DNA of 55,833 nucleotides from S146-42 sp965371965 (GCA_965371965.1 CBDVAM010000010.1:1-55833); one strand, 5' to 3'. Shown: positions 23,976 through 33,623, counted from the stretch's first letter. Notes: generated from the sequence alone by a model not told the origin. Translations and numbers: made by a program.

Positions 23976-26198
23976 CTATCTCGCGGCGTTGATGTGCGCG
24001 ATCACGGCGCGGATCTGCTCATACGAAACCTCGCCGTTGAGGCGGTCGTGGATCGGACGCAGGAACGGCTTGCCCTCCTCGCCGATCGCCTCGGCGATGC
24101 GCTGATAGACCTCGCCCGCCACCCACGCGTCGATGCACCTGGGTGACTCGCGCTCGATCCACTCGATGAGATAGCCCGCGGTCGTGCTCAGGGCTCTGCC
24201 GATCGCGCCAGCGGCCTGCTCGATCGAGTCGCCCTCGCTGAAACGCTCGAAGGCGAGGGCCTTCTGGGGGTTCATCTTCTTCGGGCTCGCCGGTCGTGAT
24301 GGCCTGGTGACGATTGGCGGCGCGGGCGCAGTGTTCAGTTCGAGCCCGATCGCTCCGCACTCTGTGGCGATGCACGCGAGGAACGGCTCTGCGAACGACT
24401 CCAGCTTCTGGGCCCCCACGCCTCGGATGGTCGCGAACTGCTCGCGCGAGCCCGGTCGAATCGCGGCCATCTCCCGCAAGGACACGTCGCCGAAGACGAC
24501 GTACGGCGGGACGCCCATCTGTTGGGCGATCTCGCGGCGCAGCGTCCGCAGAGCCTCAAAGATCCGATGCTCGTCGGCGTCGAGCGGAAGCTCATGAGAC
24601 GAGCGGGCCGACGCGGGCGCACGCGTGTCCTTGACCTCGACGATGGCGACGGCTAACTCGCCCTTCAGGACGCCGCGAGAGGCCTCGTTCAGCACGAGCA
24701 CGGGGTACTCACCGGTGGAGCGTTCGAGCACGCCGCGGTCGATGAGCTGGTTGATGAAGCTGAGCACGCTGTTGCGCGAGTGGTCGCGCAGGATGCCATG
24801 GGTGGAGACCTGGTCGTGCTTGTGGTCGAGGATTTTCTTGGCCCTCGAGCCTCGCAGGACGTCGGCGACGTGGGCCGCGCCGAAGTCCAGGCCCGATTGC
24901 AGGCGCAGGCGGGCGATGCACGAGAGGATCTTGCGTGCGATGTCGGTCGAGTCCTCGCGGATGTCGAGTTCGTCGAGGCAGACATCGCACGCCTCGCAGT
25001 CGTCGTTGTCGTACGCCTGGCCGAAGTGCTCCGACAGGGCCTTGTGGCGGCACCCGGCGCCGCTCGCGAACCCACGCATCTCGTCCAGCAGAGAGAGCTG
25101 GGCCTGGAGCACCTGGGGCTCTGAATCGCTCTCGGCGGCGGACATCTCGTAGAGCCTTCGCCAGCGGGCCGCGTCCGATGATGCGTGCAGCAGGATGCAC
25201 TCCGCGTCCAGCCCATCGCGCCCGGCCCTGCCGGTCTCCTGCTGGTAGGCCTCGACGGACTTCGGCAACGCCGCGTGGATGATGCAGCGGACATTCGAGC
25301 GATCGATCCCCATGCCGAAGGCGACGGTCGCGACGACCACCGGCAAGCGCTCGTTGATGAAGTTCTCCTGCACGCGCCGGCGTTTGTCGTGGCTGAGCCC
25401 GGCGTGGTAGGGCCTGGCGTCGATCTGACGCGCCCGCAGGGCCTCTGCGATCGACTCGGTGTCCTTGCGGCTGATGCAATACACGATCGCCCCGTCGTCC
25501 TGGTGGCGCGAGAGAATCTCTGCGATCTGGTCGTCCCGCGCGACACGCGGCAGGACGCGATACACAAGGTTGGCGCGGTCGAACACGCCCACGTGGACCG
25601 CCGGGTCGCGCAGCGAGAGCTGCCTGACGATGTCGTCGCGGACCCGCGGCGTGGCGGTCGCGGTGAACGCCTGGATGCTCGCGTTCGGATAGCGCTGTCG
25701 CAGCGTGGCGAGCTGGCGATACTCGGGGCGAAAATCGTGCCCCCAGTGGCTGATGCAGTGGGCCTCGTCGATGGCAAAGCGAGCAACGGCCATACCCGCA
25801 AGGAGGTTGTCGAAGCGGACGGACAGAAGGCGCTCGGGGGCGACGAACAGCAGGCGGAGTGAGCCATCGGCGACCATGGCGCTGGCGCGGTCGAGCTCGT
25901 CTTGAGAGCAGCCCGAGTGGACCGCCGCGGCGGGATAGCCGTTGAGCACCAGGCCATCGACCTGGTCCTTCATCAGGGCGATGAGAGGGCTGACGACGAC
26001 CGTCAACTCGCCGGCGACCAGCGGCGGGACCTGGTAGCACAGGCTCTTGCCCCCGCCGGTGGGCAGGACGACCAGGGCGTCGCGGCTAGCCAGGGCCGCG
26101 ACGATGGCCTCGGATTGCAGCGGACGCAGCGTGTCGAAGCCCCAGACGCGGCTGACGGTCTCGGCGACTGCGGACGAGGTTGTAGATTCCGACGGCAC
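23976..26198 (-). CDS. recQ: ATP-dependent DNA helicase RecQ
   Basis: 740 residues. Superfamily 2 helicase motifs: FDTLRPLQSEAIVAALASRD (Q motif), LPTGGGKS with K51, DEAH 144-147 in IDEAHCISHWGHDFRPEY, FTATATPRVRDDI, and motif VI QETGRAGRDG. Then the RecQ zinc-binding Cys set (CRHKALSEHFG...CEACDVC), a winged-helix RQC domain, an HRDC domain (DEHRIFEALRTLRREIAQQ) and a C-terminal HTH_40-like segment (KALAFERFSEGDSIEQAAGAIGR). This resembles the long RecQ form with an extra C-terminal helix-turn-helix. It acts in recombination and fork repair. Divergent from the epimerase-like gene. Confidence 0.95.
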   Translation of the reverse strand: MPSESTTSSAVAETVSRVWGFDTLRPLQSEAIVAALASRDALVVLPTGGGKSLCYQVPPLVAGELTVVVSPLIALMKDQVDGLVLNGYPAAAVHSGCSQDELDRASAMVADGSLRLLFVAPERLLSVRFDNLLAGMAVARFAIDEAHCISHWGHDFRPEYRQLATLRQRYPNASIQAFTATATPRVRDDIVRQLSLRDPAVHVGVFDRANLVYRVLPRVARDDQIAEILSRHQDDGAIVYCISRKDTESIAEALRARQIDARPYHAGLSHDKRRRVQENFINERLPVVVATVAFGMGIDRSNVRCIIHAALPKSVEAYQQETGRAGRDGLDAECILLHASSDAARWRRLYEMSAAESDSEPQVLQAQLSLLDEMRGFASGAGCRHKALSEHFGQAYDNDDCEACDVCLDELDIREDSTDIARKILSCIARLRLQSGLDFGAAHVADVLRGSRAKKILDHKHDQVSTHGILRDHSRNSVLSFINQLIDRGVLERSTGEYPVLVLNEASRGVLKGELAVAIVEVKDTRAPASARSSHELPLDADEHRIFEALRTLRREIAQQMGVPPYVVFGDVSLREMAAIRPGSREQFATIRGVGAQKLESFAEPFLACIATECGAIGLELNTAPAPPIVTRPSRPASPKKMNPQKALAFERFSEGDSIEQAAGAIGRALSTTAGYLIEWIERESPRCIDAWVAGEVYQRIAEAIGEEGKPFLRPIHDRLNGEVSYEQIRAVIAHINAAR

Positions 26199-26326
26199 GC
26201 CAGCAGCATAGCGAGATGGATCACAAATACCAAGTATTCCCCGAACTTGGACGAACTGACTGCCTCCTGGTGCCTGGCGGGCGGTAGGTGGTGTATCTCA
26301 GGGCACACCCGAGCAAGGGGGATCGC

Positions 26327-27490
26327 ATGGCGAGCAGTGGATCGAGCAAGGGGTCGAGGACGCGTCGAGAGTTTCTGCAGACCGCCGCGGTTGGCGGAGT
26401 TGGTCTGGGCGCACTTGGGGCGACTCGCACGGGTTGGGCCCGTCAGCCTGAGACCGCGCCGGCCTCGAAGTCGCTGAACATCCTGATGCTTGGCGGCACG
26501 GGGTTCCTGGGCCCGCACACGGTGCGGTACGCCGTGGCGCGCGGGCACAGCGTGACGCTGTTCAATCGCGGACGGAGCAACACCGAACTGTTTCCGGATC
26601 TCGAGAAGATCAAGGGCGACCGCGATCCGAGGATCGACGAGGGGCTGAGCGGGCTGGAGGGGCGTGAGTTCGACGCGGTGATCGATACGTCGGCGAACAT
26701 CCCCAGGTGGGTCCGGGCGTCGTGCGGGATGCTCGGCGAGCGCGCGAGCCAGTATCTGTATGTGTCGAGCATCTGCGCGTTCAAGGACTGGACGTCGGTC
26801 GTCAACGGCAACGAGGACTCGCTCCTGGACACGTTAGAAGATCCGTCGACCGAAGACGTCAAACGGCACTACTGCACGATGAAGGCCGAGTGCGAGCGTG
26901 CCGCGCACGCGACGATGGCCGGGAAGGTCACGGTTGTCCGCCCGGGGCTGATCGTCGGCGCGGGCGATCGCTCCGATCGGTTTACCTATTGGCCCGTGCG
27001 CGTCCGGCGTGGCGGCGAGGTCCTCGCGCCGGGCGACGGGCTCGATCCCGCGGCGTGGCTCGACGCGCACGATCTCGGGGCGTTTCTTGTCACGCTGCTG
27101 GAGAACCGCGACCTGCGCGATTTCAACGCGTCTGGGCCGAATCACCCGGCGAACATCGGCGAGTTGCTGTACGGCTGCAAGGCGGTCACCGGCGGGGACG
27201 CGAGTTTCACATGGGTCGACGATCACGAGTTTCTCGCCGAGCAGGAGGTGCGCGGCTGGGTCGAGATGCCGATCTGGATGCCCAGGCAGGACCCCGAGCA
27301 AGGCGGGGCGAACACATGGGACAACTCGCGCGCGATTGGCGCCGGGCTGAACTGTCGACCGCTGAGCGAGACCGTGCGGGACACGCTCTCGTACTGGGAT
27401 TCGTTGCCCGAGGAACGCCGGAGCCGATTGCGCGCGGGAATTGGCGCCGAGCGGGAGCGCGAGGTGCTGGAGGCATGGCGGGCGAGGTGA
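26327..27490 (+). CDS. Tat-exported NAD-dependent epimerase/dehydratase-like protein
   Basis: 387 residues; ATG at 26327 just after AAGGGGGA. The Tat signal is RTRREFLQTAAVGGVGLGAL. An extended SDR Rossmann fold follows: LNILMLGGTGFLGPHTVRYA (glycine-rich NAD loop), VTLFNRGRSN, YLYVSSICAF. The classical YxxxK is Y-C-T-M-K in KRHYCTMKAECERA. Closest in style to the exported reductases annotated as NAD-dependent epimerases in planctomycetes. Substrate unknown. It is divergent from recQ and convergent with the GNAT gene. Confidence 0.87.
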   Translation: MASSGSSKGSRTRREFLQTAAVGGVGLGALGATRTGWARQPETAPASKSLNILMLGGTGFLGPHTVRYAVARGHSVTLFNRGRSNTELFPDLEKIKGDRDPRIDEGLSGLEGREFDAVIDTSANIPRWVRASCGMLGERASQYLYVSSICAFKDWTSVVNGNEDSLLDTLEDPSTEDVKRHYCTMKAECERAAHATMAGKVTVVRPGLIVGAGDRSDRFTYWPVRVRRGGEVLAPGDGLDPAAWLDAHDLGAFLVTLLENRDLRDFNASGPNHPANIGELLYGCKAVTGGDASFTWVDDHEFLAEQEVRGWVEMPIWMPRQDPEQGGANTWDNSRAIGAGLNCRPLSETVRDTLSYWDSLPEERRSRLRAGIGAEREREVLEAWRAR

Positions 27491-27526
27491 TCGGTCAGGG
27501 CCACTTACTCGCCTGGATTCTCGCTC

Positions 27527-27958
27527 TCAGCTTTGGCGGACCATGACGAAGTGCGGGCCGATGTCGGGGATCTCGAACTCCTCGCCGAGGGGATTGAAGC
27601 CGAGCCGCTCGTAATACCCTGCGGCGGTTGTTCTGGCGTTGCACCAGGCGGGCCCGGGGTGGATCTGGCGGGCCCTGGTGAGACCGGCTTCGACGAGGCG
27701 GCGGGCGTGCCCTTCGCCGCGATGCTCGGGCAAGGTGGCCATACCCCGGATGCGCCAGGCGGGGTCGGTGGTACCGGGGATCGGCTCGGAATAGATCGAT
27801 GCGACGGCGACGAGGGTCTCGTTGGTGCGAATGCCGAGGTGGATTGCGGTGTCGTCGCCGGGGTAGATGAGGCGCTCGGCGGGCTGGGCGGGGCGGAGGA
27901 CGGCGTGGCGGATGGGACGGGCGTCTTGGGCCGAGATTGCGCAGACCTGCACGCTCAC
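27527..27958 (-). CDS. GNAT family N-acetyltransferase, coupled to acnA
   Basis: 143 residues with the acetyl-CoA loop MATLPEHRGEGHARRLVEAG (R/QxxGxG/A type) and ARTTAAGYYERLGFNPLGEEF, the C-terminal strand-helix of the fold; ELxxVxP and YxxxGF hallmarks are recognisable. The GTG start at 27958 overlaps the TGA stop of the aconitase gene in the sequence GTGA, so translation is probably coupled. The acyl acceptor is unknown. An effect on aconitase or on the TCA cycle is suggested only by position. Confidence 0.85.
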   Translation of the reverse strand: MSVQVCAISAQDARPIRHAVLRPAQPAERLIYPGDDTAIHLGIRTNETLVAVASIYSEPIPGTTDPAWRIRGMATLPEHRGEGHARRLVEAGLTRARQIHPGPAWCNARTTAAGYYERLGFNPLGEEFEIPDIGPHFVMVRQS

Positions 27959-30732
27959 ACGGTCTGCCTCGCCTCATTCAGCTTCTTGCGAATCACCGTC
28001 TGCAAAATCCCGCCGTTGCGGTAGTACTCGATCTCGATCGGCGTGTCGATGCGGCTCTTGCACGCGAACGTGATTGGGGCCCCACCACCGGCGGGCGTTG
28101 CGCTAACGGTGATCTCGGCACCCGGCTCCAATGGATCGGGCAGCTCGATATCGAAGGTCTCGTCCCCCTTGAGCCCCAGGCTCTCAGCACTCTTTCCGCC
28201 GGCGAACTCCAAAGGAAGCACGCCCATGAACACAAGGTTGCTGCGGTGGATCCGCTCGAAGCTCTCGGCGATGACCGCGCGAACGCCCAGGAGCATCGTC
28301 CCCTTGGCCGCCCAGTCGCGGCTGGAGCCCATGCCGTAGTCCTTGCCCGCGAGCACGACCAGTGATGTGCCGGCGCTCGAATAGTTCATCGCGACGTCGT
28401 AGATGTAGGCGATGGGAGCGTCGTTGAGCGTGTCGCCCTTGGTGAAGTCGCGCGTCCAGCCGCCCTCGCGGGCCTTGCCGTTCTCGGTCGCGAGCCTGTT
28501 CTTGACGCGGACATTGGCGAAGGTGCCTCGGGTCATGACGCGGTCATTGCCGCGACGCGAGCCGTAGCTGTTGAACTCGCGATTGCTCACGCCCGACTCC
28601 AGCAGGTATTTGCCGGCGGGGGTCTCGGGCTCGATGCGCCCGGCGGGCGAGATGTGGTCGGTCGTCACGCTGTCGCCCACCATGCACAGCACGCGGGCGG
28701 ACTGGATATTGGCGAAGCCCGGCGGATCCTCGCCCATGCCGTCGAAGAACGGCGGGTTCTGGATGTACGTGGACGCGTCGTCCCACCCGTACAACTCGCT
28801 CTTGCTGACGGGCACATCGTTCCACGTCGGGTTGCCGGTGAACACGTCGGCGTAACGGTCGACGAACTGATCTCGGCTGACACACTTGGCCTTGAGCTGG
28901 GCGATCTCGTCGTGCGTGGGCCAGATGTCCTTGAGGAACACCTCGTTGCCGTCGGTGTCGGTCGCGATGGCGTCGTTCACCAGGTCGATATCGACGGTGC
29001 CGGCGATGGCGTAGGCGACGACCAGCGGCGGGCTCGCGAGGTAGTTGGCCCTGACCGCCGGGTGGACCCGCCCCTCGAAGTTGCGGTTGCCGCTGAGCAC
29101 GCTGGCGACGACGAGGTCGGCGTCCTTGATGGCCTGGTCGATCTCCGGCGGCAGCGGGCCGGAGTTGCCGATGCAGGTCGTGCAGCCGTACCCGACGATG
29201 TTGAAGCCCAGCGCATCGAGATCCTCGGTGAGGCCGGCCTTGTCGAAGTACTCGGTGACCACCTTGGAGCCCGGGGCGAGGCTGGTCTTGACCCACGGCT
29301 TGCGGTTGAGCCCGAGCTTGCGAGCCTTGCGCGCGACTAGGCCGGCGGCGATCATGACGTCGGGATTGGACGTGTTGGTACAGCTCGTGAGGGCGGCGAT
29401 GACGACGGTGCCATGGGTGAGCGCGACCTCGCGTCCCGCCCCATCAGGATGGCTCGCTTCGCTCAAGACAATCGTGGTCTGGGCGCTGATATCTTCGTTG
29501 GCAACTCCCAGGCCCTTGGGTCCCACGGGCGCGGTCAATGCACGCTTGAACTCCGGGCGCATGTTCTTGAGTTCGATCCGGTCCTGGGGGCGCTTGGGCC
29601 CGGCGAGCGAGGGCTGCACGGTCGCGAGGTCGAGCTCGAGAACGGCCGTGAAGGTCGGCTCGGTTAATTCCTTGGTCCAGAACAGGTCGTTGGCCTTGGC
29701 GTAGGCCTCGGTCAGCTCGGCTTCCTCGTCGGACTTGCCGGTGAAACGCAGGAAGTCGATGGTTCGCTCGTCGATCGGGAAGAAGCCCATCGTCGCGCCG
29801 TACTCGGGGGCCATGTTCGCGATCGTGGCGCGATCGGGAATGCTCAACTCGGCGATGCCGTCGCCAAAGAACTCGACGAACTTCTCGACCACGCCGTGGG
29901 CGCGGAGCATCTCGGTGACGGTGAGGACCATGTCCGTGGCGGTCGCGCCCTCGGGCAGTCGCCCGTTGAGGCGAAAGCCGATGACCTCGGGCGTGAGCAT
30001 GTAGACGGGCTGGCCCAGCATGACGGCCTCGGCCTCGATGCCTCCGACGCCCCAGCCGACGACGCCCAGGCCGTTGATCATGGTCGTGTGGCTGTCGGTG
30101 CCGACGAGCGAGTCGGGGAAGACCTCGTGGACGCCGTTGCGTTCGCGGGTGAGCACCCCGCGCGCGAGGTACTCGAGGTTGACCTGGTGCACGATGCCGG
30201 TCGCCGGGGGGACGACGCGGAAGTTGCTCAGGCTCTGTTGCCCCCACTTGAGGAAGACATATCTCTCGTTGTTGCGCTCGAACTCGCGCTCGGCGTTGAT
30301 CGTCAGCGCCACGCGCGTCGCGAAGTCGTCCACCTGCACCGAGTGATCGATCACAAGATCGCACTGGACTTCGGGGTTGATCTGCGATGGGTCGCCGCCC
30401 AGACGCTTCATGGCGTCGCGCATCGCCGCCAGATCGACCACGCACGGCACGCCGGTGAAATCCTGGAGCAACACGCGACCTGGGCTGAACGGCATCTCGA
30501 CGCGATTGACGCTCTTGGCGTTGTAGCTGGCGAGGCCCGAGACATCGTCGCTGGTGACCGTGAATCCGTCCAGATTCCGGAGCATCGCCTCCAGAAGTAC
30601 CCGAATCGAGTAGGGCAGCTTCTGGATATCGCCCACGCCCTGGTCCTGGAGAGCGCCGAGGCGCCAGTAGCTCCAGTCCTTACCAGCGGCGGTGAGCGTT
30701 GATCGGGCGTTGAACGGGTCGGTCGTGGTCAT
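27955..30732 (-). CDS. acnA: Aconitate hydratase
   Basis: 925 residues, in the AcnA/IRP size class (E. coli AcnA is 891). Interconverts citrate and isocitrate in the TCA cycle. The three [4Fe-4S] ligand cysteines lie in TSCTNTSNPDVM and GCTTCIGNSGPLPPE. Other family motifs are DFTGVPCVVDLAAMRDAM, GTDSHTTMINGLGVVGWGVG, SYGSRRGNDRVMTRGTFANV and the swivelling C-terminal domain with KDYGMGSSRDWAAKGT. AGGAGG lies 6 bases before the ATG. Transcribed divergently from the FUN14-like gene, with a GNAT gene overlapping its stop. Confidence 0.97.
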   Translation of the reverse strand: MTTTDPFNARSTLTAAGKDWSYWRLGALQDQGVGDIQKLPYSIRVLLEAMLRNLDGFTVTSDDVSGLASYNAKSVNRVEMPFSPGRVLLQDFTGVPCVVDLAAMRDAMKRLGGDPSQINPEVQCDLVIDHSVQVDDFATRVALTINAEREFERNNERYVFLKWGQQSLSNFRVVPPATGIVHQVNLEYLARGVLTRERNGVHEVFPDSLVGTDSHTTMINGLGVVGWGVGGIEAEAVMLGQPVYMLTPEVIGFRLNGRLPEGATATDMVLTVTEMLRAHGVVEKFVEFFGDGIAELSIPDRATIANMAPEYGATMGFFPIDERTIDFLRFTGKSDEEAELTEAYAKANDLFWTKELTEPTFTAVLELDLATVQPSLAGPKRPQDRIELKNMRPEFKRALTAPVGPKGLGVANEDISAQTTIVLSEASHPDGAGREVALTHGTVVIAALTSCTNTSNPDVMIAAGLVARKARKLGLNRKPWVKTSLAPGSKVVTEYFDKAGLTEDLDALGFNIVGYGCTTCIGNSGPLPPEIDQAIKDADLVVASVLSGNRNFEGRVHPAVRANYLASPPLVVAYAIAGTVDIDLVNDAIATDTDGNEVFLKDIWPTHDEIAQLKAKCVSRDQFVDRYADVFTGNPTWNDVPVSKSELYGWDDASTYIQNPPFFDGMGEDPPGFANIQSARVLCMVGDSVTTDHISPAGRIEPETPAGKYLLESGVSNREFNSYGSRRGNDRVMTRGTFANVRVKNRLATENGKAREGGWTRDFTKGDTLNDAPIAYIYDVAMNYSSAGTSLVVLAGKDYGMGSSRDWAAKGTMLLGVRAVIAESFERIHRSNLVFMGVLPLEFAGGKSAESLGLKGDETFDIELPDPLEPGAEITVSATPAGGGAPITFACKSRIDTPIEIEYYRNGGILQTVIRKKLNEARQTV

Positions 30733-30794
30733 GGAATCCTCCTGCTGGGGGTACTTTAGAACCCGCCGACGAGGTTGGATCGAGTTGGGCCCCG

Positions 30795-30824
30795 TTGGGC
30801 GTGAGGCTGGGCGAAACGTATGCT
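30795..30824 (+). promoter_or_regulatory. Candidate promoter of the FUN14-like gene
   Basis: TTGGGC (30795-30800) and TATGCT (30819-30824) are 18 bases apart. The -10 box ends 18 bases before the ATG, leaving just enough room for the GAGGGG ribosome site. Confidence 0.35.
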
Positions 30825-30842
30825 GGACGAGGGGATTCTCGC

Positions 30843-31418
30843 ATGGGCAAGGACGATGGCGAACGCAGACCGAAGATGCAGGGCGACAGCCTCGCCAAGA
30901 AGGCTGAGTTGGGCAAGGCCCAGCAGGTCTGCCTGCTGATCGCCATCGGGCTGATGCTCATCGGCGGGGCGTTGTGGGCTATCGGGCCCGCGTGGGGTGA
31001 CAAGCCCGTTGGACCCGCGGACGGCGGGTCGATCAACAGCGATCTGGCGATCGGTCTTGACGCGGAGGGCAGTCCTCAGCCGGGCCTGATCGAGCAGGAA
31101 TCCTCGACAATCAATAAGCTCTCGCCGGCGATCTTTCGGGTGGGGTTCAGCTTCGCGGTCGGGTTTGCGATCGCGTTCGCGGCGAGGACCTTCGTTCGCC
31201 TGACCCTGATCGTTGTCGGCGTGTTCCTGGTGGCGTTATTCGGACTGGAATACGTCGAGGTCGTCACCGTCAACTGGGACAAGATGCAGGGGCACTACGA
31301 CTCGTTCGCGGCGAGCGCTCGCGGGAGCTTCGGTGGATTCAGCGAGTTCATTACCGGACGCTTGCCATCGACGGCGTCGGCCCTGGGCGGGCTGGTGATC
31401 GGATTCCGCAAGCGATAA
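30843..31418 (+). CDS. FUN14-domain-like membrane protein
   Basis: 191 residues, ATG at 30843 with GAGGGG about 9 bases upstream. A charged N-terminus is followed by a first hydrophobic segment (VCLLIAIGLMLIGGALWAIG), a soluble loop, and then a compact pair of helices (FRVGFSFAVGFAIAFAARTF, LTLIVVGVFLVALFGLEYV). The end is VNWDKMQGHYD...FITGRLPSTASALGGLVIGFRKR. Gly-rich helices followed by the VNW motif and a C-terminal Gly helix with a basic tip match the bacterial FUN14 family. Function in bacteria is not established. Confidence 0.7.
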   Translation: MGKDDGERRPKMQGDSLAKKAELGKAQQVCLLIAIGLMLIGGALWAIGPAWGDKPVGPADGGSINSDLAIGLDAEGSPQPGLIEQESSTINKLSPAIFRVGFSFAVGFAIAFAARTFVRLTLIVVGVFLVALFGLEYVEVVTVNWDKMQGHYDSFAASARGSFGGFSEFITGRLPSTASALGGLVIGFRKR

Positions 31419-31485
31419 GCGGATTCGAGCAAGATACCGCAAATCCGCGGGCGCGATGACATCCACTGAGCAGACTCTTGGGGCG

Positions 31486-33021
31486 TTAGTCGACGCGATC
31501 GTTGGTCACGACCAGCAGCGTCCGGCCCCGCGCTCCGATGTGGCTGAGGATGACCCGCGTGTGGTCCTGATTCGCCGGCGAGAGATCATCGCGTGATTCG
31601 AGCACGATCCACACGGTATCCTCGCCTTGGAGAAGTTCGCCGGCTCGCTCGCCGGTGATCAGCGGCTCCTTGATACCCATGAAGATCTGCAGCGCGAGAG
31701 GGCCGGTCGCGAGGTGCAGGCGGGGGATGTCGAGCGCCGTGATCTGCTGGGCGAACTCGCGCATCTCGCGCGTGCGCACGATCTTGTCCCAGCGCGTTGG
31801 TGACTCGCCGATCGGCGCAGGGTCCTCGCGCGTCTCGGTGATGTGGTAGACCGCGAACTCCGCCGCGAGCGCGACGCCGACGATCAACGCGGCGACGCCC
31901 CATCGCGCGCGTCCGGCTCGTCCCAGCCAGTCGTCGATCTGGCGTCCCACGAGCAGCGCCGCCGCGGGGATCAGCGGGAGCAGCAGATCGGGGCGCTGGT
32001 GGGGGAACACGCTGAACATGACCAGCCCGCCCATCAGCCAGCATGCGCAGAACCGCTCGAATCGGCGGGTCCTGTCGTCGCTACTCGGGCGGAGCACAAC
32101 GCGCGCGACCGCGATGAACGCGACGATACTCCACGGCAGATACCGCGAGAGGAAGTAGACCCAGGTCTTCCAGAAGCCGACGAGCGGGGGGTCGCCCGAG
32201 TCGCTGCGCAGGGCGTGCCCGATCAGCTCGCGCCCGAGCATCTTGTCGAGCACCGCCTGACCCTCGACCGAGTACGCCGCGAGCAGCCAGGTGCCCGCGA
32301 TCAGCACGAGCCCGCCGGCCCCAAGGAGATGGGGCCAGAGTGTTCGTAATCCGGTGGCGGCTTCGTGCGCATCGGTCGTCGGGGTGGGCGGATCGGCGCG
32401 ACGTGCTCTGCGCTCCCAGAAGATCGCAGCGAGCCCCATCGCCACGATCACGAGGCCCAGCGGCCCCTTGGTAAGCGTCGCCAGGGTGGCGAACGCCCAG
32501 AATCCGAGGATCCATCTGGTTGGAGCACGAAGATGGGCTCTGGCCTGCCAGGCGAGCCACGCGCACGCCGCCGCGAGCGTGACCCACATGCAAAACAGCG
32601 GGTCGGTGCGCGCCAGATGGACCATCTTGAACGAGTAGGTCGAGCAGCAGAACGCGAGCGCCCCGAACGCCCCGCCCCACGGCCCGAAGACCGACCGCCC
32701 CAGCAGCAGGATCACGATCGCGCCGCCGGCGATCCCAAACGCGGTCGGGATGTAGACCGCGAGGCGGCTCACCCCGCCGAGTGCGTGTCCGCCGATCGCG
32801 ACCATCCAGGGATAGATCGGCGGCTTGCTTGCGATATCGCCGGTGGAATCGGTCTGGATTATCCAGCGATCGTGCAGGTACACGTCCATCGCGTACTGCA
32901 CGGGGCGCTCCTGGTCGAGGTCCATGAGCTTCCAAGGCCCGCTGAGGCGGATCGCAAAGATCGCGCACACCACCGCCAACACTCCGACGACCGCGAGCAG
33001 CGCCGAGGAGTGTCTGCTCAC
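31486..33021 (-). CDS. ArnT/GT39-like membrane glycosyltransferase
   Basis: 511 residues with about ten membrane helices. The N-terminal periplasmic loop after the first helix has the conserved acidic pair region LMDLDQERPVQYAMDVYLHD and the KPPIYPWMVAIG segment typical of GT39/ArnT/PMT-like transferases, which move a sugar from a polyprenyl-phosphate donor to lipid A, protein or another acceptor. The C-terminal soluble part (about 130 residues) is short. The GTG start at 33021 overlaps the stop of the upstream phosphoesterase gene (GTGA), so the two form a coupled pair. Confidence 0.83.
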   Translation of the reverse strand: MSRHSSALLAVVGVLAVVCAIFAIRLSGPWKLMDLDQERPVQYAMDVYLHDRWIIQTDSTGDIASKPPIYPWMVAIGGHALGGVSRLAVYIPTAFGIAGGAIVILLLGRSVFGPWGGAFGALAFCCSTYSFKMVHLARTDPLFCMWVTLAAACAWLAWQARAHLRAPTRWILGFWAFATLATLTKGPLGLVIVAMGLAAIFWERRARRADPPTPTTDAHEAATGLRTLWPHLLGAGGLVLIAGTWLLAAYSVEGQAVLDKMLGRELIGHALRSDSGDPPLVGFWKTWVYFLSRYLPWSIVAFIAVARVVLRPSSDDRTRRFERFCACWLMGGLVMFSVFPHQRPDLLLPLIPAAALLVGRQIDDWLGRAGRARWGVAALIVGVALAAEFAVYHITETREDPAPIGESPTRWDKIVRTREMREFAQQITALDIPRLHLATGPLALQIFMGIKEPLITGERAGELLQGEDTVWIVLESRDDLSPANQDHTRVILSHIGARGRTLLVVTNDRVD

Positions 33022-33623
33022 AGCTCGACCACCACGGCGCGCGGGCCGGCGTTGATCACGCGGGTGTCACCCTCGATCTGATCGAATCCCCAGGAATCGT
33101 GGATGTGCCCGCACACGATGAGCCTTGGCTTTCTCTCGCTGATGGTTTCGAGCACGGCGAGGCTGCCGACGTGGACGCCCACGCTCGTAAGATCGCCCAA
33201 GCCCTTAGGAGGCGAGTGCGAGACGAGCACGGCGTTAGCGGGACACGCTCCGAGCAGCCGGCGCGCGTCGTCCTCGCTGAGATCCCAGCTCCAGTCGCCG
33301 AACGGGGTGATGGGTATGCCCCCGCCGAGCCCGAAGAACGCTTGCCCTGCGATCTCGACGCCCGTGCCGTGCAGGGCATGAGCCGAGGACCACTGCGCCT
33401 TCTCGACGCCATCGCGGAGCTCTTCGAGAGACTCGTTGTTGCCGGGCACGAGGATCGTCGGTTTCTGGATAGCACTGAGCACGTCGATGGTCTCGTCGTG
33501 CCCCCGGCGCATGGTCCCCAGATCGCCCGCGACCACGACGACATCGACCTCGCTCGATCGCTCGCAGAGTGACTGGGCGGCGGCGAGGTCGCGGTGGATG
33601 TCGCTGGCGAGGAGGAGTCGCAT
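33018..33623 (-). CDS. Calcineurin-like metallophosphoesterase
   Basis: 201 residues. All five metal-site motifs are present: ASDIHRDL (DxH), VVVAGDLG (GD), VPGNNE (GNxE in place of GNHD), VSHSPP and CGHIHDSWG (GHxH). This is the pattern of the small Icc/YfcE-like cytoplasmic phosphoesterases. It overlaps the GT39 gene by four bases and is divergent from marR. Substrate unknown. Confidence 0.88.
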   Translation of the reverse strand: MRLLLASDIHRDLAAAQSLCERSSEVDVVVVAGDLGTMRRGHDETIDVLSAIQKPTILVPGNNESLEELRDGVEKAQWSSAHALHGTGVEIAGQAFFGLGGGIPITPFGDWSWDLSEDDARRLLGACPANAVLVSHSPPKGLGDLTSVGVHVGSLAVLETISERKPRLIVCGHIHDSWGFDQIEGDTRVINAGPRAVVVEL

